DNA of 64,000 bases from Synergistaceae bacterium (GTDB taxonomy: Bacteria; Synergistota; Synergistia; Synergistales; Aminobacteriaceae): positions 1-64,000 of the forward strand of contig JAIRYN010000051.1 in the NCBI GenBank assembly GCA_031267575.1, given 5' to 3'. The notes under the pieces were generated by a model, which saw nothing but the letters and a program-made list of their open reading frames with translations, ran no database searches and was not told the DNA's origin. The stretch's first letter is position 1. Each line of letters begins with the position of its first letter. This document shows positions 25,534-34,880 of the stretch, one piece after another. The position numbers and the translations under genes are program-made.

Positions 25534-26055
25534 ATGTCTGTCGCTAACATATTCGACATCGGCACCGCGTGTTTATTGGCGTTTTTCATCGTAAGGGGAG
25601 GGCTGAGAGGTCTGACGGGGGAGATTGTATCTTTGCTGGGCCTGGTTGCCAGCGTGACCTGTGGGTGGACCTTCGCCCAACCCCTGGCTGCCGCGGTATT
25701 GGAGCGTTATCCAAATTGGGATCGAACTATCACCGAACTGGCCTGTGCCGTGATTGTCTTCATGGCCGTGTCCCTGGTTTTCGCGGTTCTGGGCAAGATG
25801 CTGCGCGTCTTGGTCAAGGCAGCTAATTTGTCGCTGCTGGACCACCTGGTGGGAGCCGTGGCGGGGGGGCTGCGCGCGCTTCTCGTCATTCTTTTCATTT
25901 ACGGCGTTCTTTCCATTTTTACGCCCGTGCTCCAGAGCGAATGGGTGGCTGAAAGCCTGGTCATGAAGCAGGCTGCCGTGGTGTGGCCTTTCGTCCTGGA
26001 CTTTCTGACAGCTCGCGGTTGGGTGGACCTTTCTCATTTGATGCCAAGAGTCTGA
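25534..26055 (+). CDS. CvpA family membrane protein
   Basis: Membrane protein of 173 residues with four predicted helices. The family opening is FDIGTACLLAFFIVRGGLRG. The conserved LSLLDHLVGAVAGGLRALLV comes later. CvpA proteins are linked to colicin V export and envelope stress tolerance, with unclear mechanism. It lies directly before mutS2, a widely conserved arrangement. RBS AAAGGAGGAGG is strong. Confidence 0.88.
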   Translation: MSVANIFDIGTACLLAFFIVRGGLRGLTGEIVSLLGLVASVTCGWTFAQPLAAAVLERYPNWDRTITELACAVIVFMAVSLVFAVLGKMLRVLVKAANLSLLDHLVGAVAGGLRALLVILFIYGVLSIFTPVLQSEWVAESLVMKQAAVVWPFVLDFLTARGWVDLSHLMPRV

Positions 26056-26065
26056 CAACGAGAAT

Positions 26066-28465
26066 ATGAACGTATCCGCCTCCGTGCTGAACCTACTGGA
26101 GTTTGCAAAGTCGCTCTTTCCTTTCGCGGAAAACTTGAGGGGTGAGCTGGGAAAGGGTATCCTCGCCTCCCTCGTTCCGTGTAAAACCCTGGAGCAGCTA
26201 GAAGGGCGCCATCAACTCCTGAGGGAATGGGCGGACTGCTCCGACCGGCGCGGAGACAAGGAGATCCCCTGGAACCCGGCCGCTGTTCCCGTGACGGACC
26301 TTTTCCCTTTGGCGAAAAAAAGCGGGATTCTAACAGGCGGGGAGCTGTTGAAGGTCAAGACACTGCTCTCCCTGGCGACCCGAGTGAAGGAAGCCCTGGG
26401 GAAACTGAAAAACGATTACCCCGCCTTTCAGGGCCCGGAACGGCGTATCCGAGACTTCGGTCACGAGCTGGAGGCCTTGTCAGTGGTAGAGGACACGGGC
26501 CGCCTGGCGGACAACGCCTCGCCCCGGCTTCAGGCCATTCGCAACGACCTTGAAAACCTGAAGCGCGCCGGTCGCAAGACCGCCAATCGTCTCATGGAGG
26601 ACGCGAGTATTCTGAACATGTTGCAGGAACGCGCGCTTTCCTACCGGGATGGGCGTTTTCTTTTGCTGGTCCGGCAGGAGTATGTCAACCGTTTCCCTGG
26701 GCTTTTGGTTGATCGGTCGGCGTCGGGGAACTCTGTGTACATGGAACCGCGGATGCTCTCCTCCATCAATAACGGCATGATGCTAAAAGCCCGGGACGAA
26801 CAGGACGAGGAAACGCGCGTTCTGATGGAAATCGCGGGGAAAATTTTAGCGCGCGAGCGGGCCATCGCAGAGGCTCAGGAGGTTTTGGGGGAAATCGACA
26901 TGCTCTACGCTTGTCGGGAAGTTATGCGCAAAAAACGCTGGACCCTGCCGAACCTGTCACGCCAAACGCAGTTCGACTTAGTAGAGGCGTGTCATCCTCT
27001 CTTGGGAGACTCTGCTGTTCCCGTAAACGTGTACTGCTGTGTCAAGGGCAAGACGAATCGCCCTCCATTCACCTCCCTGGTGATCACGGGTCCCAACACC
27101 GGCGGTAAAACAGTGGTGTTGAAAACCGCGGGGCTCTGTGTGGCAATGGGGTGGTCGGGGTTGCCGTTGCCTGTTCGAGATGGTTCCCTTGTGGGAAATA
27201 TCGATGCGATTTACGCGGATATCGGCGACGAACAGAGCATCGAGCAGAATCTCTCCACTTTCAGCGCCCATTTGAAAAACATCGTCAGGATTTTAAAATC
27301 CGCCACCTCAAAGTCTCTCGTGCTGCTGGATGAACTCGGCGCGGGCACGGATCCCCAGGAGGGCGCGGCACTGGGGGTGGCGATTCTAGAAACCCTCAAG
27401 AACAATCGCGTCCCGACCCTGGCGTCCACCCATCACAATCCCATCAAACAATACGCTTTGACCACTCCATCGGTGGAGACTGCGAGCATGGAATTCGACG
27501 CGGACAAATTGGCGCCCACCTATCACCTTTTGATGGGGGTTCCCGGTAAGAGTAACGCTCTCCTAATCGCGCGGAGATGGGGCATGCCAGAGGACGTTTT
27601 GGAACTAGCCCATTTGTCTTTGGAGGCCCGAGACATTTCAGCGGAGGACCTGATGGGGCAATTAAACGAGCGTGGGGCAGCCCTGGACGCAATGGAGGAA
27701 CGGTTCGAGGTTGAGAGGACGGAGACGACTCGGCTCAAAAAAATTTACGAGGATCGGATGTCGGAAATCGAGCGCCAAAGGGATAAAATTATCGAGGCCG
27801 CGGACAGACGCGCGGACGATTTGATCGCTAAGGCGGAGGCCGTCTCCCGGGACCTGATCAAGGGATTGGAGGAGGCGACGAGATCGGCGGTCTACAAAGC
27901 TCTCGAACCCAGGCGGCAGAATATTCAGAAACTCCGCATAGGAATGGAAACGCGTCACGCCAAGCGCGTCGCCCAGGAACTGAAGAACAAACCAGAGGCG
28001 TTTGTCCCAAGGGAAGGCGTGACGGCTCAGGTCGCGGGCAGTGGTGTCGTAGGGGTGATCGAGTCCGTTAGGAACGGCAAGGCAAAGCTCGTGGCGGGTC
28101 CCATGCACATGGAAGTCCCTCTGGACCAACTTATGGAGACACAAAAAGTGGCGAAGATCGCCGTTCCCCCACTGGACACATCCGCCGCCATGAAGCGAGA
28201 GACCGTCCCCAGTTCTCTGATGGTAAGGGGGATGACCGTGGACGAGGCGTTGCCTTTGACTGGCGCTTACCTGGACAGAGCCTACCGGGCTGGTCACTCC
28301 AGCGTCCTCGTCATTCACGGTCGAGGGGAGGGGATTTTGCGCCGCGAGGTTCACGCCCTTTGCGCGAGACTAAAGTACGTGTCCCGTTATCGTCTGGGCG
28401 AAATAGGAGAGGGCGGTTACGGAGTTACGGTGGTAGAGTTCAGAAGTAGTAGAGTTCAGAAGTAG
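26066..28465 (+). CDS. mutS2: Endonuclease MutS2
   Basis: MutS-family ATPase/nuclease of 799 residues, implicated in suppressing recombination and, in some bacteria, in splitting collided ribosomes. It has an N-terminal helical lever/clamp region, Walker A ITGPNTGGKTVVLKTAG (near 340) and Walker B LVLLDELGAGTDPQEGAALG. A coiled coil follows (about 545-620). The C-terminal Smr nuclease domain has VDEALPLTGAYLDRAYRAG and HGRGEGILRREV. The extreme C-terminus and stop lie inside a 16-bp tandem repeat, so the last residues (EFRSSRVQK) are probably not conserved. It starts 10 bp after cvpA. Confidence 0.95.
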   Translation: MNVSASVLNLLEFAKSLFPFAENLRGELGKGILASLVPCKTLEQLEGRHQLLREWADCSDRRGDKEIPWNPAAVPVTDLFPLAKKSGILTGGELLKVKTLLSLATRVKEALGKLKNDYPAFQGPERRIRDFGHELEALSVVEDTGRLADNASPRLQAIRNDLENLKRAGRKTANRLMEDASILNMLQERALSYRDGRFLLLVRQEYVNRFPGLLVDRSASGNSVYMEPRMLSSINNGMMLKARDEQDEETRVLMEIAGKILARERAIAEAQEVLGEIDMLYACREVMRKKRWTLPNLSRQTQFDLVEACHPLLGDSAVPVNVYCCVKGKTNRPPFTSLVITGPNTGGKTVVLKTAGLCVAMGWSGLPLPVRDGSLVGNIDAIYADIGDEQSIEQNLSTFSAHLKNIVRILKSATSKSLVLLDELGAGTDPQEGAALGVAILETLKNNRVPTLASTHHNPIKQYALTTPSVETASMEFDADKLAPTYHLLMGVPGKSNALLIARRWGMPEDVLELAHLSLEARDISAEDLMGQLNERGAALDAMEERFEVERTETTRLKKIYEDRMSEIERQRDKIIEAADRRADDLIAKAEAVSRDLIKGLEEATRSAVYKALEPRRQNIQKLRIGMETRHAKRVAQELKNKPEAFVPREGVTAQVAGSGVVGVIESVRNGKAKLVAGPMHMEVPLDQLMETQKVAKIAVPPLDTSAAMKRETVPSSLMVRGMTVDEALPLTGAYLDRAYRAGHSSVLVIHGRGEGILRREVHALCARLKYVSRYRLGEIGEGGYGVTVVEFRSSRVQK

Positions 28466-28477
28466 TCGAGTTCAGAA
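28434..28477. repeat. 16-bp tandem repeat across the mutS2 stop codon
   Basis: Three copies of (T/C)(A/C)GAGTTCAGAAGTAG-type units cover the last codons and stop of mutS2 and continue into the gap. Confidence 0.85.
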
Positions 28478-28573
28478 AATGAATTGATTTTTGAATACTT
28501 AAAAAAGCTGGTTTTTAGATATTCTAACGTCAGAGCTTTTATCTTAAATCAGTATAAGAGAAGTGAGATATGG

Positions 28574-29305
28574 ATGGTAAGAAATTTGCTGTATTGGCTG
28601 GCGAGCCTGTTTCATATTGAGGTTGTATGGGTCGATAAAGGGCAGGGAAAATGGGTGAAGCGGCGTCGTTACCATCCCGTGATAAGGGGACTGCTGATCG
28701 TGATGACGCTGACGGTGTGTATCACCTGGAGCGTGAATTTTTTCCATAACGTGATGGATTCGGGAGAAGCCCAGCGCGCGCCCTCGCTTCCCGCGGACCC
28801 GTCGAGGACCATCGAGTTCAACCCCAACAATTTTTTCCCGGAGCTCACCTCGATAGACACCCTTCCCGGCCCCATTCCCATTGAACTGAATGTAGACGAC
28901 AACGAATATTGGGTGCGGATCAACAAAAGACTTTACATGCTCTATCTCTATCGCGGTGACGAGGTAGAGAAGACTTATGAGATTGCGGTGGGGAAGAACC
29001 CCGGTAACAAGGAAAGGGTGGGCGATAATAGGACACCGAACGGCATCTTCACGGTTCAATCTATCGAAAACGCCAGCTCCTGGAGCCATGATTTTCGGGA
29101 TGGCAAGGGCGTGATCAGAGGCGCTTACGGTCCCTGGTTCATTCGTCTCCGCACGGGTTGGAAGGGCATCGGCATCCACGGCACTCACGACCCCAATTCT
29201 CGGGGCTCTATGGTTTCGGAGGGGTGTATTCGAATGCTGAACGACGAACTGGAGGAGCTAAGGCGATTTACCTTCAGGAATATGAAAGTGGTGATCGAGG
29301 AATGA
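28574..29305 (+). CDS. L,D-transpeptidase (YkuD family)
   Basis: Periplasmic, membrane-anchored transpeptidase of 243 residues that makes 3-3 peptidoglycan cross-links or attaches proteins to peptidoglycan. A membrane helix lies near 40-58 (LLIVMTLTVCITWSVNFF). The YkuD domain includes GDNRTPNGIF, IGIHGTHDPNSRGS and the catalytic cysteine in SEGCIRM, where the usual His before GC is replaced by Glu. The frame is open from TTG 28484; ATG 28574 is chosen as the first ATG, although its ribosome site is weak. It overlaps the next gene by ATGA. Confidence 0.88.
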   Translation: MVRNLLYWLASLFHIEVVWVDKGQGKWVKRRRYHPVIRGLLIVMTLTVCITWSVNFFHNVMDSGEAQRAPSLPADPSRTIEFNPNNFFPELTSIDTLPGPIPIELNVDDNEYWVRINKRLYMLYLYRGDEVEKTYEIAVGKNPGNKERVGDNRTPNGIFTVQSIENASSWSHDFRDGKGVIRGAYGPWFIRLRTGWKGIGIHGTHDPNSRGSMVSEGCIRMLNDELEELRRFTFRNMKVVIEE

Positions 29306-30396
29306 ACCCTATCGACGAGCGAAAAACGACGGTTCAGCGCGGAATCGACAGAAGGGGCTCGGACGGAAGAGCCGACGTTCAGACCGCCGCCGAATGGACA
29401 GAAGAGGAGCGGAAGAAGTCGGAACGGCGGCTCCTCGAAGGGCGAGTGATTTTTCCCGAAAAATTACACCTGCTGGACCTTCCCCAATTCCGGCCAGGTT
29501 TTCGCCAGTTCATTGCCTCATGGTTTTTTATCGATTCTCTAGGAAGAAGAATGGTGGTCGATCCCGGTCCGGCGAGCACCATCCCTCTTCTGTTGCGCAA
29601 ACTTTCCTTTTTGACCAACGACGTGGATTATGTTCTTCTGACCCATATTCATCTAGACCACTCTGGAGGGATTGGACAGTTCTGCCAGCAGTACAAGAAC
29701 GCCAAGGTGTTGGTCCACCCTAAGGCTAGGAGATACCTGCTCGATCCGGGAAAGCTCTGGAAGTCCTCGCTCGAAATCTTGGGGGATATTGCCGTCATGT
29801 ACGGCACTCCCGTGCCTCTGGCCCCCGATTCCCTATTGGATCGCGACGACTTATCGGGCGTGACGATTCTCGAAACGCCGGGACACGCTCCTCATCACCT
29901 TTCCTTCATCGTCCAGTTGGCTAGTGAAAAAAGTGAAGAAAACGAAAAAAGTGAAAAAAGTGAAAAGGTCGTTTTTGTGGGAGAAGCCGCCGGGCTTTTT
30001 CTTCCTCTGGGCTCGTCCTCCGCTTTACCCTACTTACGCCCCACAACCCCGCCCAAGTTTGATGGAGTCGCGGCGCGGGCATCTCTTCGCAAAATCTCAG
30101 AATCCCTACGAGGAGATGAACTTCTGTGCTACGCTCACTGGGGCGCGGCCCGACACGCACGAAACCAAATGGCCCTGGCAAGAGGGCAGTTCGACGATTG
30201 GACCACCCTCTTTTCCAGGATGAAAGACCAGACCGAGAGGGCCATTACGAATAGCCTATTTGAGCAAGATTCCCTTCTGAGCGGATATTTCCGGCTGCCA
30301 GAGGACCTGCGGACGCGGGAACTCTTTTTTATCCGCAACAGTGTGAAGGGTTTTTTGCAATATATTCGGAAAACCGAAAAAACAAGTGAAGAGTGA
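29302..30396 (+). CDS. Metallo-beta-lactamase-fold hydrolase
   Basis: MBL-fold enzyme of 364 residues with metal-binding motif THIHLDHSGG (near residue 113). Later metal ligands are probably in TPGHAPHHLSF and AHWGAARHA. The N-terminal 45 residues are charged and poorly conserved. A Ser/Glu/Lys microsatellite insertion (SEENEKSEKSEK, bases about 29928-29968) sits in a loop after GHAPHH. The ATG at 29302 overlaps the transpeptidase stop as ATGA. The substrate is unknown. Confidence 0.88.
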   Translation: MNPIDERKTTVQRGIDRRGSDGRADVQTAAEWTEEERKKSERRLLEGRVIFPEKLHLLDLPQFRPGFRQFIASWFFIDSLGRRMVVDPGPASTIPLLLRKLSFLTNDVDYVLLTHIHLDHSGGIGQFCQQYKNAKVLVHPKARRYLLDPGKLWKSSLEILGDIAVMYGTPVPLAPDSLLDRDDLSGVTILETPGHAPHHLSFIVQLASEKSEENEKSEKSEKVVFVGEAAGLFLPLGSSSALPYLRPTTPPKFDGVAARASLRKISESLRGDELLCYAHWGAARHARNQMALARGQFDDWTTLFSRMKDQTERAITNSLFEQDSLLSGYFRLPEDLRTRELFFIRNSVKGFLQYIRKTEKTSEE

Positions 30397-30408
30397 GGAT
30401 GAGCATTT

Positions 30409-31122
30409 ATGAAGATAGAGATCGCGCCTGAGGTATTCGCTCTTTTTCCCAGTTACGCGCGTCATGTTCTTGTGGTGAATGGAGCGGACAATACGAAAGA
30501 GGTTTTAGAGCTGGCCGAGCTTCTGGTCGAGGCCCAAGAGCGAGTACGGAGAGACGAGGCGTTTTCGGATTTGAAGACCCATCCTCGTATTGCCTCATGG
30601 CGCGACGCTTTTCAGTCTTTTGGAACAAACCCCAACAAGTGTCCTCCCTCCATCGCCAACCTCATCAAGCGCGTGCGTGGAGGCAAGGACCTTCCCTACG
30701 TGAACAGCCTAGTGTCGATTTTCAACGTGATCAGTATGAGGCACGTTCTGCCGGCCGGAGGTGACGACTTGGACACGGTGAAGGGAGATATCCGCCTGAC
30801 TCTTGCCCGTGGTCATGAAAACTATACGCCCCTAGGTTCCCCCGAACAAAAAGAGCGTCCGGTGCCCGGTGAGGTCGTTTTGCTGGACACGGGGAACGAC
30901 GAGGTTTTTTGCCGCGCCTGGTGCTGGAAAAACGGCGACGTCAGCAAGATCGAGGCGACAACCCGCCGCGTGGCCATCAACATCGACACCCTGCCCCCCG
31001 GAACCCCGGAGGAAGGAAAAGCCGCCGCCCTGGAAACGCTGGAGTTGGTGAAGCGGTTTTGCGGCGGGAGCGCCGAGCTCCACAGGCTGGACCCGGAGCA
31101 CGGGAGCGTGGAGATTGGATAG
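30409..31122 (+). CDS. B3/B4 tRNA-binding domain protein
   Basis: Free-standing protein of 237 residues carrying the B3/B4 domain of the phenylalanyl-tRNA synthetase beta chain. Conserved parts include FGTNPNKCPPSIANLIKRV, LPYVNSLVSIFNVISM and RRVAINIDTLPP. In the synthetase this domain edits mischarged tRNA. Stand-alone versions are common but not well characterised, so trans-editing is only a possibility. It follows the MBL gene by 12 bp. Confidence 0.85.
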   Translation: MKIEIAPEVFALFPSYARHVLVVNGADNTKEVLELAELLVEAQERVRRDEAFSDLKTHPRIASWRDAFQSFGTNPNKCPPSIANLIKRVRGGKDLPYVNSLVSIFNVISMRHVLPAGGDDLDTVKGDIRLTLARGHENYTPLGSPEQKERPVPGEVVLLDTGNDEVFCRAWCWKNGDVSKIEATTRRVAINIDTLPPGTPEEGKAAALETLELVKRFCGGSAELHRLDPEHGSVEIG

Positions 31123-31204
31123 GCGCGACGGAAGTAAATTTCAGATATAATATTTGATAAGGTGATGGACTTCGATGAGAAGATGAGAAGGAGATTTTTT
31201 GAGC

Positions 31205-31642
31205 ATGAGGGGACGTATCGTTGCCGTGTGTCGAGCGCCGGTGAAAGGTATGCAGAAAACCGACATTGGCGAAGCTCTTTTGATAGAAGATAAGGGATTG
31301 GAAGGAGACGCTCATTTCGGGTTTCAACACCGTCAGGTAAGTTTGCTCAGCGCGGAAGAAGCTGAGAAAATCAAGAAGAAAGTGCCTCTGTTGAAAGCGG
31401 GAGATTTTGCGGAAAATCTTTTGGTCGAAGGTTTTGATCTCGCGCGGTTGGCCCTGGGCGACCAGATTCAAGTGGGCGGAGCGATATTAGAGGTCACTCA
31501 AAAAGGAAAGGAATGTCACTCCCATTGCGCTATTTACGAGGCGGCGGGAGATTGTATTATGCCTCGTCTTGGCGTGTTTTGTCGCGTGACCCGGGGTGGC
31601 AGGGTGCGCAATGGCGATATGATCCAACGCGTAGTATATTAA
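31205..31642 (+). CDS. MOSC domain protein
   Basis: MOSC-domain protein of 145 residues, of the family that handles sulfur carried on molybdenum cofactor. It has VCRAPVKGMQKTD, GLEGDAHFGFQHRQVSLLS and the conserved cysteine in KGKECHSHCAIY. AAGGAG at 31188-31193 could serve either a TTG at 31199 (5-bp spacing) or the ATG at 31205 (11-bp spacing). Members this small are often fused to, or adjacent to, MoaB/MogA genes, but none is seen here. Confidence 0.85.
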   Translation: MRGRIVAVCRAPVKGMQKTDIGEALLIEDKGLEGDAHFGFQHRQVSLLSAEEAEKIKKKVPLLKAGDFAENLLVEGFDLARLALGDQIQVGGAILEVTQKGKECHSHCAIYEAAGDCIMPRLGVFCRVTRGGRVRNGDMIQRVVY

Positions 31643-31963
31643 TAAGCTATATTAATATTCATATCTGATAAACTATTATAAAGCGTCATAATGTATTATG
31701 ATCAAGTTATATACGGTGTATCAAGCGGTATAGGTAATAAGGTTATGCATTTCGACAATTTCGACAATAAGGAGGTAGCAAAGTCTATCAAAGATGAAAA
31801 TATTGTTGTAGATCGGAACTATAACGGCGCTTGTGGAATATTTCCGCGAGCTTTGCGAGATTCAGCTTTTTCTTTGGCTTCATAGTCGAAGAAATACTAT
31901 GCGGAATATATCTAACTAGCTATAAGTAGGTATTAGTACGCTGAAAGGATCGGTTAAGAGAGT
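31643..31963. other. A/T-rich gap before the PEP carboxykinase gene
   Basis: A 64-codon frame (31691-31885) starts at ATG but has no good ribosome site and no recognisable family; I do not count it as a gene. A palindrome CATAATGTATTATG spans its start. The direct repeat ATTTCGACA is present twice near 31749. The shared leader element is at 31921-31951. Confidence 0.4.
31921..31951 (+). promoter_or_regulatory. Shared leader element, copy 1 (PEP carboxykinase)
   Basis: Thirty-one bases beginning TATAAGTAGGTATTAGTACG and ending TGAAAGGATC, 12 bp before the ATG. The same sequence with one mismatch lies 10 bp before the chemoreceptor start at 51143 on the other strand. The AAAGGAT part can act as the ribosome site; the rest is unexplained. 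Confidence 0.75.
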
Positions 31964-33622
31964 ATGGCTACTATTGGTTACTACGAACCGGAAAATTTTA
32001 AGAAGATTCACCAAACCCCCATCCGAACAACAGTGGAATCTCTATTTTACGGCAACAACGTCACGAAGGTTCCCGACCTGAAAGTCGCCTACGAGTTGGC
32101 CAAGGCCAGTCCGGGCACGGTGGAACTGACGGGAATGCCTGTCTATTTGCCGGAAGAGCAGGGTCTTCCGGTGGGAGCGAATGTCCTTCTTTTCAACGAT
32201 GGGGCTTTTTATGGCCGCACCGCCGCGGCGCGCCGCATCATTGGATATCCCAACGTCAAGCCCGAAGAGATGGCCACCCTCATCCGTGAGGCCGTTTACA
32301 AACTGCGTGACCGTAAGCTCTACACGGCGGACGCCTATATCGGTTTGGAAGAGGACTTCATGGTCGCCGCTCATCTTCTGGTGCCTCAAGGATTTGAAAA
32401 CAACCTTTATAGCTGGCTTTTCAACTTTCAATATATCAACGAAAAATACAAAGAGATGTACAATCGATCACGAAAAGTTTCGGACACGGATGGAGACGTC
32501 CTCATCTTCGCCGACCCGGACTGGACGCACCCAGATTATCCGCTGGGCCTGGCCTTCTTTTCGCCCAAAGAAAACTGTGCTGTGGTGCTGGGGCTCCGTT
32601 ATTTTGGGGAACTCAAAAAGGGCACCTTGACCCTGGGCTGGGGAATCGGCGCGCGCAACGGTTACGCCTCTTGCCACGGGGGACTCAAGCGCTACACCAC
32701 CCAAAACGATAAAAAGTTTGTGCTAGCCGCTTTCGGTCTCTCAGGATCGGGTAAATCGACGATTACCCACGCCACTCACGGTGGCAAGTACAACATCACC
32801 GTCTTGCACGATGACGCGTTCGTGGTAAACGTGAAGGACAAATATGCCATCGCCTTGGAGCCCGCTTACTTCGACAAGGTGCAGGACTATCCCATTGGAT
32901 GCCCGGCCAACAAGTTTCTGGTGACGATGCAGAATTGCGGTGTTACGCGTACAGCGGATGGCAAGTTGATCGCCGTAACCGAAGACGTCCGCAACGGCAA
33001 CGGCCGCGCGATGAAATCCAAGTTCTGGTCCCCAAATCGCATTGATCGCATCGATGAGCCTTTGAACGCCATCTTCTGGCTGATGCGAGACCCGACCATT
33101 CCCCCCGTTCTGAAACTGACGGGCCCGGAACTGGGATCTGTTCTGGGAGCCACTCTCGCGACGAAGCGCACCAGCGCCGAACGCCTGGCGCCTGGAGTCG
33201 ACCCCAACGCCCTGGTTTGCGAACCCTATGCCAACCCCTTCCGTACCTATCCTCTCGCGATGGACTACGAACGTTTCAAACAATTGATCGCGGATGGAGT
33301 TGACTGCTACATCCTGAACACGGGAGATTTCATGGGTACGAAGGTCAAGCCTGTCCATACCCTTTCGATTCTGGAATCCGTCATCGAGGGTACGGCAAAA
33401 TGGGCCCCCTTCGGAAACTTCAGCGGCATGCAAATCCTGCCATTGGACGATTTCAAAATCGACTTGAACGACAAGAACTATCGGGAACAGCTTCTGGCGC
33501 GTTTCAAAGATCGTTTGAATTTTGTGAAATCGCGCGATACGGAGCTGGGTGGCTTGGACAAGTTGCCTGAGGATGCCCATAAAGCGATAACTCTCGCGGT
33601 AGAGGAAATGTCGAAGTTTTAG
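31964..33622 (+). CDS. pckA: Phosphoenolpyruvate carboxykinase (ATP)
   Basis: Cytosolic enzyme of 552 residues interconverting oxaloacetate + ATP and PEP + CO2 + ADP. The kinase-1 P-loop is FGLSGSGKSTITHA (near 257). LHDDAFVVN supplies the kinase-2 aspartates. The substrate-binding part includes RNGYASCHGG. It is somewhat longer and more divergent than E. coli PckA but of the ATP type, not the GTP type. In fermenting anaerobes it often runs toward oxaloacetate. It shares its 5' leader with a chemoreceptor gene. Confidence 0.93.
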   Translation: MATIGYYEPENFKKIHQTPIRTTVESLFYGNNVTKVPDLKVAYELAKASPGTVELTGMPVYLPEEQGLPVGANVLLFNDGAFYGRTAAARRIIGYPNVKPEEMATLIREAVYKLRDRKLYTADAYIGLEEDFMVAAHLLVPQGFENNLYSWLFNFQYINEKYKEMYNRSRKVSDTDGDVLIFADPDWTHPDYPLGLAFFSPKENCAVVLGLRYFGELKKGTLTLGWGIGARNGYASCHGGLKRYTTQNDKKFVLAAFGLSGSGKSTITHATHGGKYNITVLHDDAFVVNVKDKYAIALEPAYFDKVQDYPIGCPANKFLVTMQNCGVTRTADGKLIAVTEDVRNGNGRAMKSKFWSPNRIDRIDEPLNAIFWLMRDPTIPPVLKLTGPELGSVLGATLATKRTSAERLAPGVDPNALVCEPYANPFRTYPLAMDYERFKQLIADGVDCYILNTGDFMGTKVKPVHTLSILESVIEGTAKWAPFGNFSGMQILPLDDFKIDLNDKNYREQLLARFKDRLNFVKSRDTELGGLDKLPEDAHKAITLAVEEMSKF

Positions 33623-33629
33623 AAACTTT

Positions 33630-33680
33630 AACTGAACTGTACTGTATTGAACTGAACTAAACTGAACTGAACTGAACTGA
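33630..33680. repeat. Pentamer tandem repeat (ACTGA)
   Basis: About ten imperfect copies of ACTGA or related ACTGT/ACTAA units directly after the pckA stop codon. Confidence 0.9.
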
Positions 33681-33769
33681 GAAAAATACACGAGCTCGCT
33701 CATTGCTGGGGCGAGCTTTAGGATTTTGAGCACAGCAATGACAATACTCGACACAGGTGGGTGTGAATA

Positions 33770-34735
33770 ATGAAAATAGTCATACTTGACGGTTATACGG
33801 AAAACCCCGGCGACCTTACTTGGGCCGAACTGGAAAAACTGGGAGAACTTGTCGTATACGACCGCACCTCTCTCACGGACCAAGAGGAAGTAATTTCTCG
33901 TATTGGAAACGCGGAGGTCGCCATCACCAATAAGACGCCGATCAGCCGGGAAGCCATAACGCGGTGCGCTAACCTGAAATATATCGGTGTGCTTGCCACC
34001 GGCTACAACATCGTGGATGTCAACGCCGCAAAGGAGAAAAAAATTCCTGTCTGCAACATCCCCACTTACGGTACAGCCGCGGTTGGGCAGTTCGCCATTG
34101 GTTTGCTGCTGGAGATATGTCATCACATAGGGCACCACGATAAAGTTGTCCATGAGGGCAAGTGGGCGGCCAGCAACGATTGGTGTTTCTGGGATTATCC
34201 GTTGATTGAATTGGCCGACAAGACCATGGGAATCATCGGTTTTGGCCGCATTGGGCAAACTACGGGCAAGATAGCCAAAGCCTTGGGCATGAAGGTCATC
34301 GCCAACGATGAGTTTCCGAACGACGCGGGAGCTCAAATCGCGAAATATGTTTCGTTGGATGAGCTTTTCACCGAATCGGATGTTGTTGTCCTGCACTGTC
34401 CTCTTTTCCCATCCACGCAGGGAATCGTTAATAAAGAAAATATCGCCAAAATGAAAGACGGCGTTATCCTGATCAACAACTCCCGCGGACCTCTCATTGT
34501 CGAACAAGACCTTACCGATGCTTTGAATAACGGTAAAGTCTTCGCGGCAGGCTTGGATGTGGTGTCCAGCGAGCCCATTAAAGGCGACAATCCCTTACTC
34601 AAAGCAAAAAATTGTATTATCACACCGCACATCTCCTGGGCGCCCAAAGAGAGCCGTCAGCGTTTAATGGACGTTACCGTCGATAACCTGAAAGCCTTTG
34701 TGAGCGGAACCCCCATCAATGTGGTTAATAACTGA
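33770..34735 (+). CDS. D-2-hydroxyacid dehydrogenase (hydroxypyruvate/glycerate type)
   Basis: NAD-dependent dehydrogenase of 321 residues. The NAD fold is MGIIGFGRIGQTTGKIAKAL (near 150). Catalytic residues are Arg in LINNSRGPLIV, Glu in SSEPIKGDNPL and His in ITPHISWAPKESR. Its length and the ATGYNIVDVNAAKEKKIPVC segment fit glycerate/hydroxypyruvate reductases of the HprA group, but the substrate cannot be fixed from sequence. It follows pckA and is ended by a clear terminator. Confidence 0.92.
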   Translation: MKIVILDGYTENPGDLTWAELEKLGELVVYDRTSLTDQEEVISRIGNAEVAITNKTPISREAITRCANLKYIGVLATGYNIVDVNAAKEKKIPVCNIPTYGTAAVGQFAIGLLLEICHHIGHHDKVVHEGKWAASNDWCFWDYPLIELADKTMGIIGFGRIGQTTGKIAKALGMKVIANDEFPNDAGAQIAKYVSLDELFTESDVVVLHCPLFPSTQGIVNKENIAKMKDGVILINNSRGPLIVEQDLTDALNNGKVFAAGLDVVSSEPIKGDNPLLKAKNCIITPHISWAPKESRQRLMDVTVDNLKAFVSGTPINVVNN

Positions 34736-34771
34736 ATGAATGTGAAAGCATGTGAAAGAATCTAAAAAAAG

Positions 34772-34800
34772 GCGGTTCCCCTAAAGGGAGCCGCTTTCTT
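34772..34800 (+). terminator. Rho-independent terminator
   Basis: A 9-bp stem with one G-U pair (GCGGTTCCC/GGGAGCCGC, 34772-34794) and a T-rich tail (TTTCTT) follows the dehydrogenase gene. Confidence 0.85.
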
Positions 34801-34880
34801 TGTCTTTGTGATGCTTGTGATTGGTTGTTTTGCTAGGTTCAGCTTCAGCTTCAGCTTCTGGCGTCTATCTTCCCATTAGT

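Noticed and set aside
31691-31885. A 64-codon frame before pckA
   Set aside because: It has a poor ribosome site, lies in an A/T-rich leader and has no family resemblance. It could still be a small gene, but I cannot support it.
32741-34507. A 588-codon open frame on the minus strand across pckA and the dehydrogenase gene
   Set aside because: It is antisense to two well-conserved enzymes and its middle is translated from the ACTGA repeat. Its composition mirrors the codon bias of the real genes.
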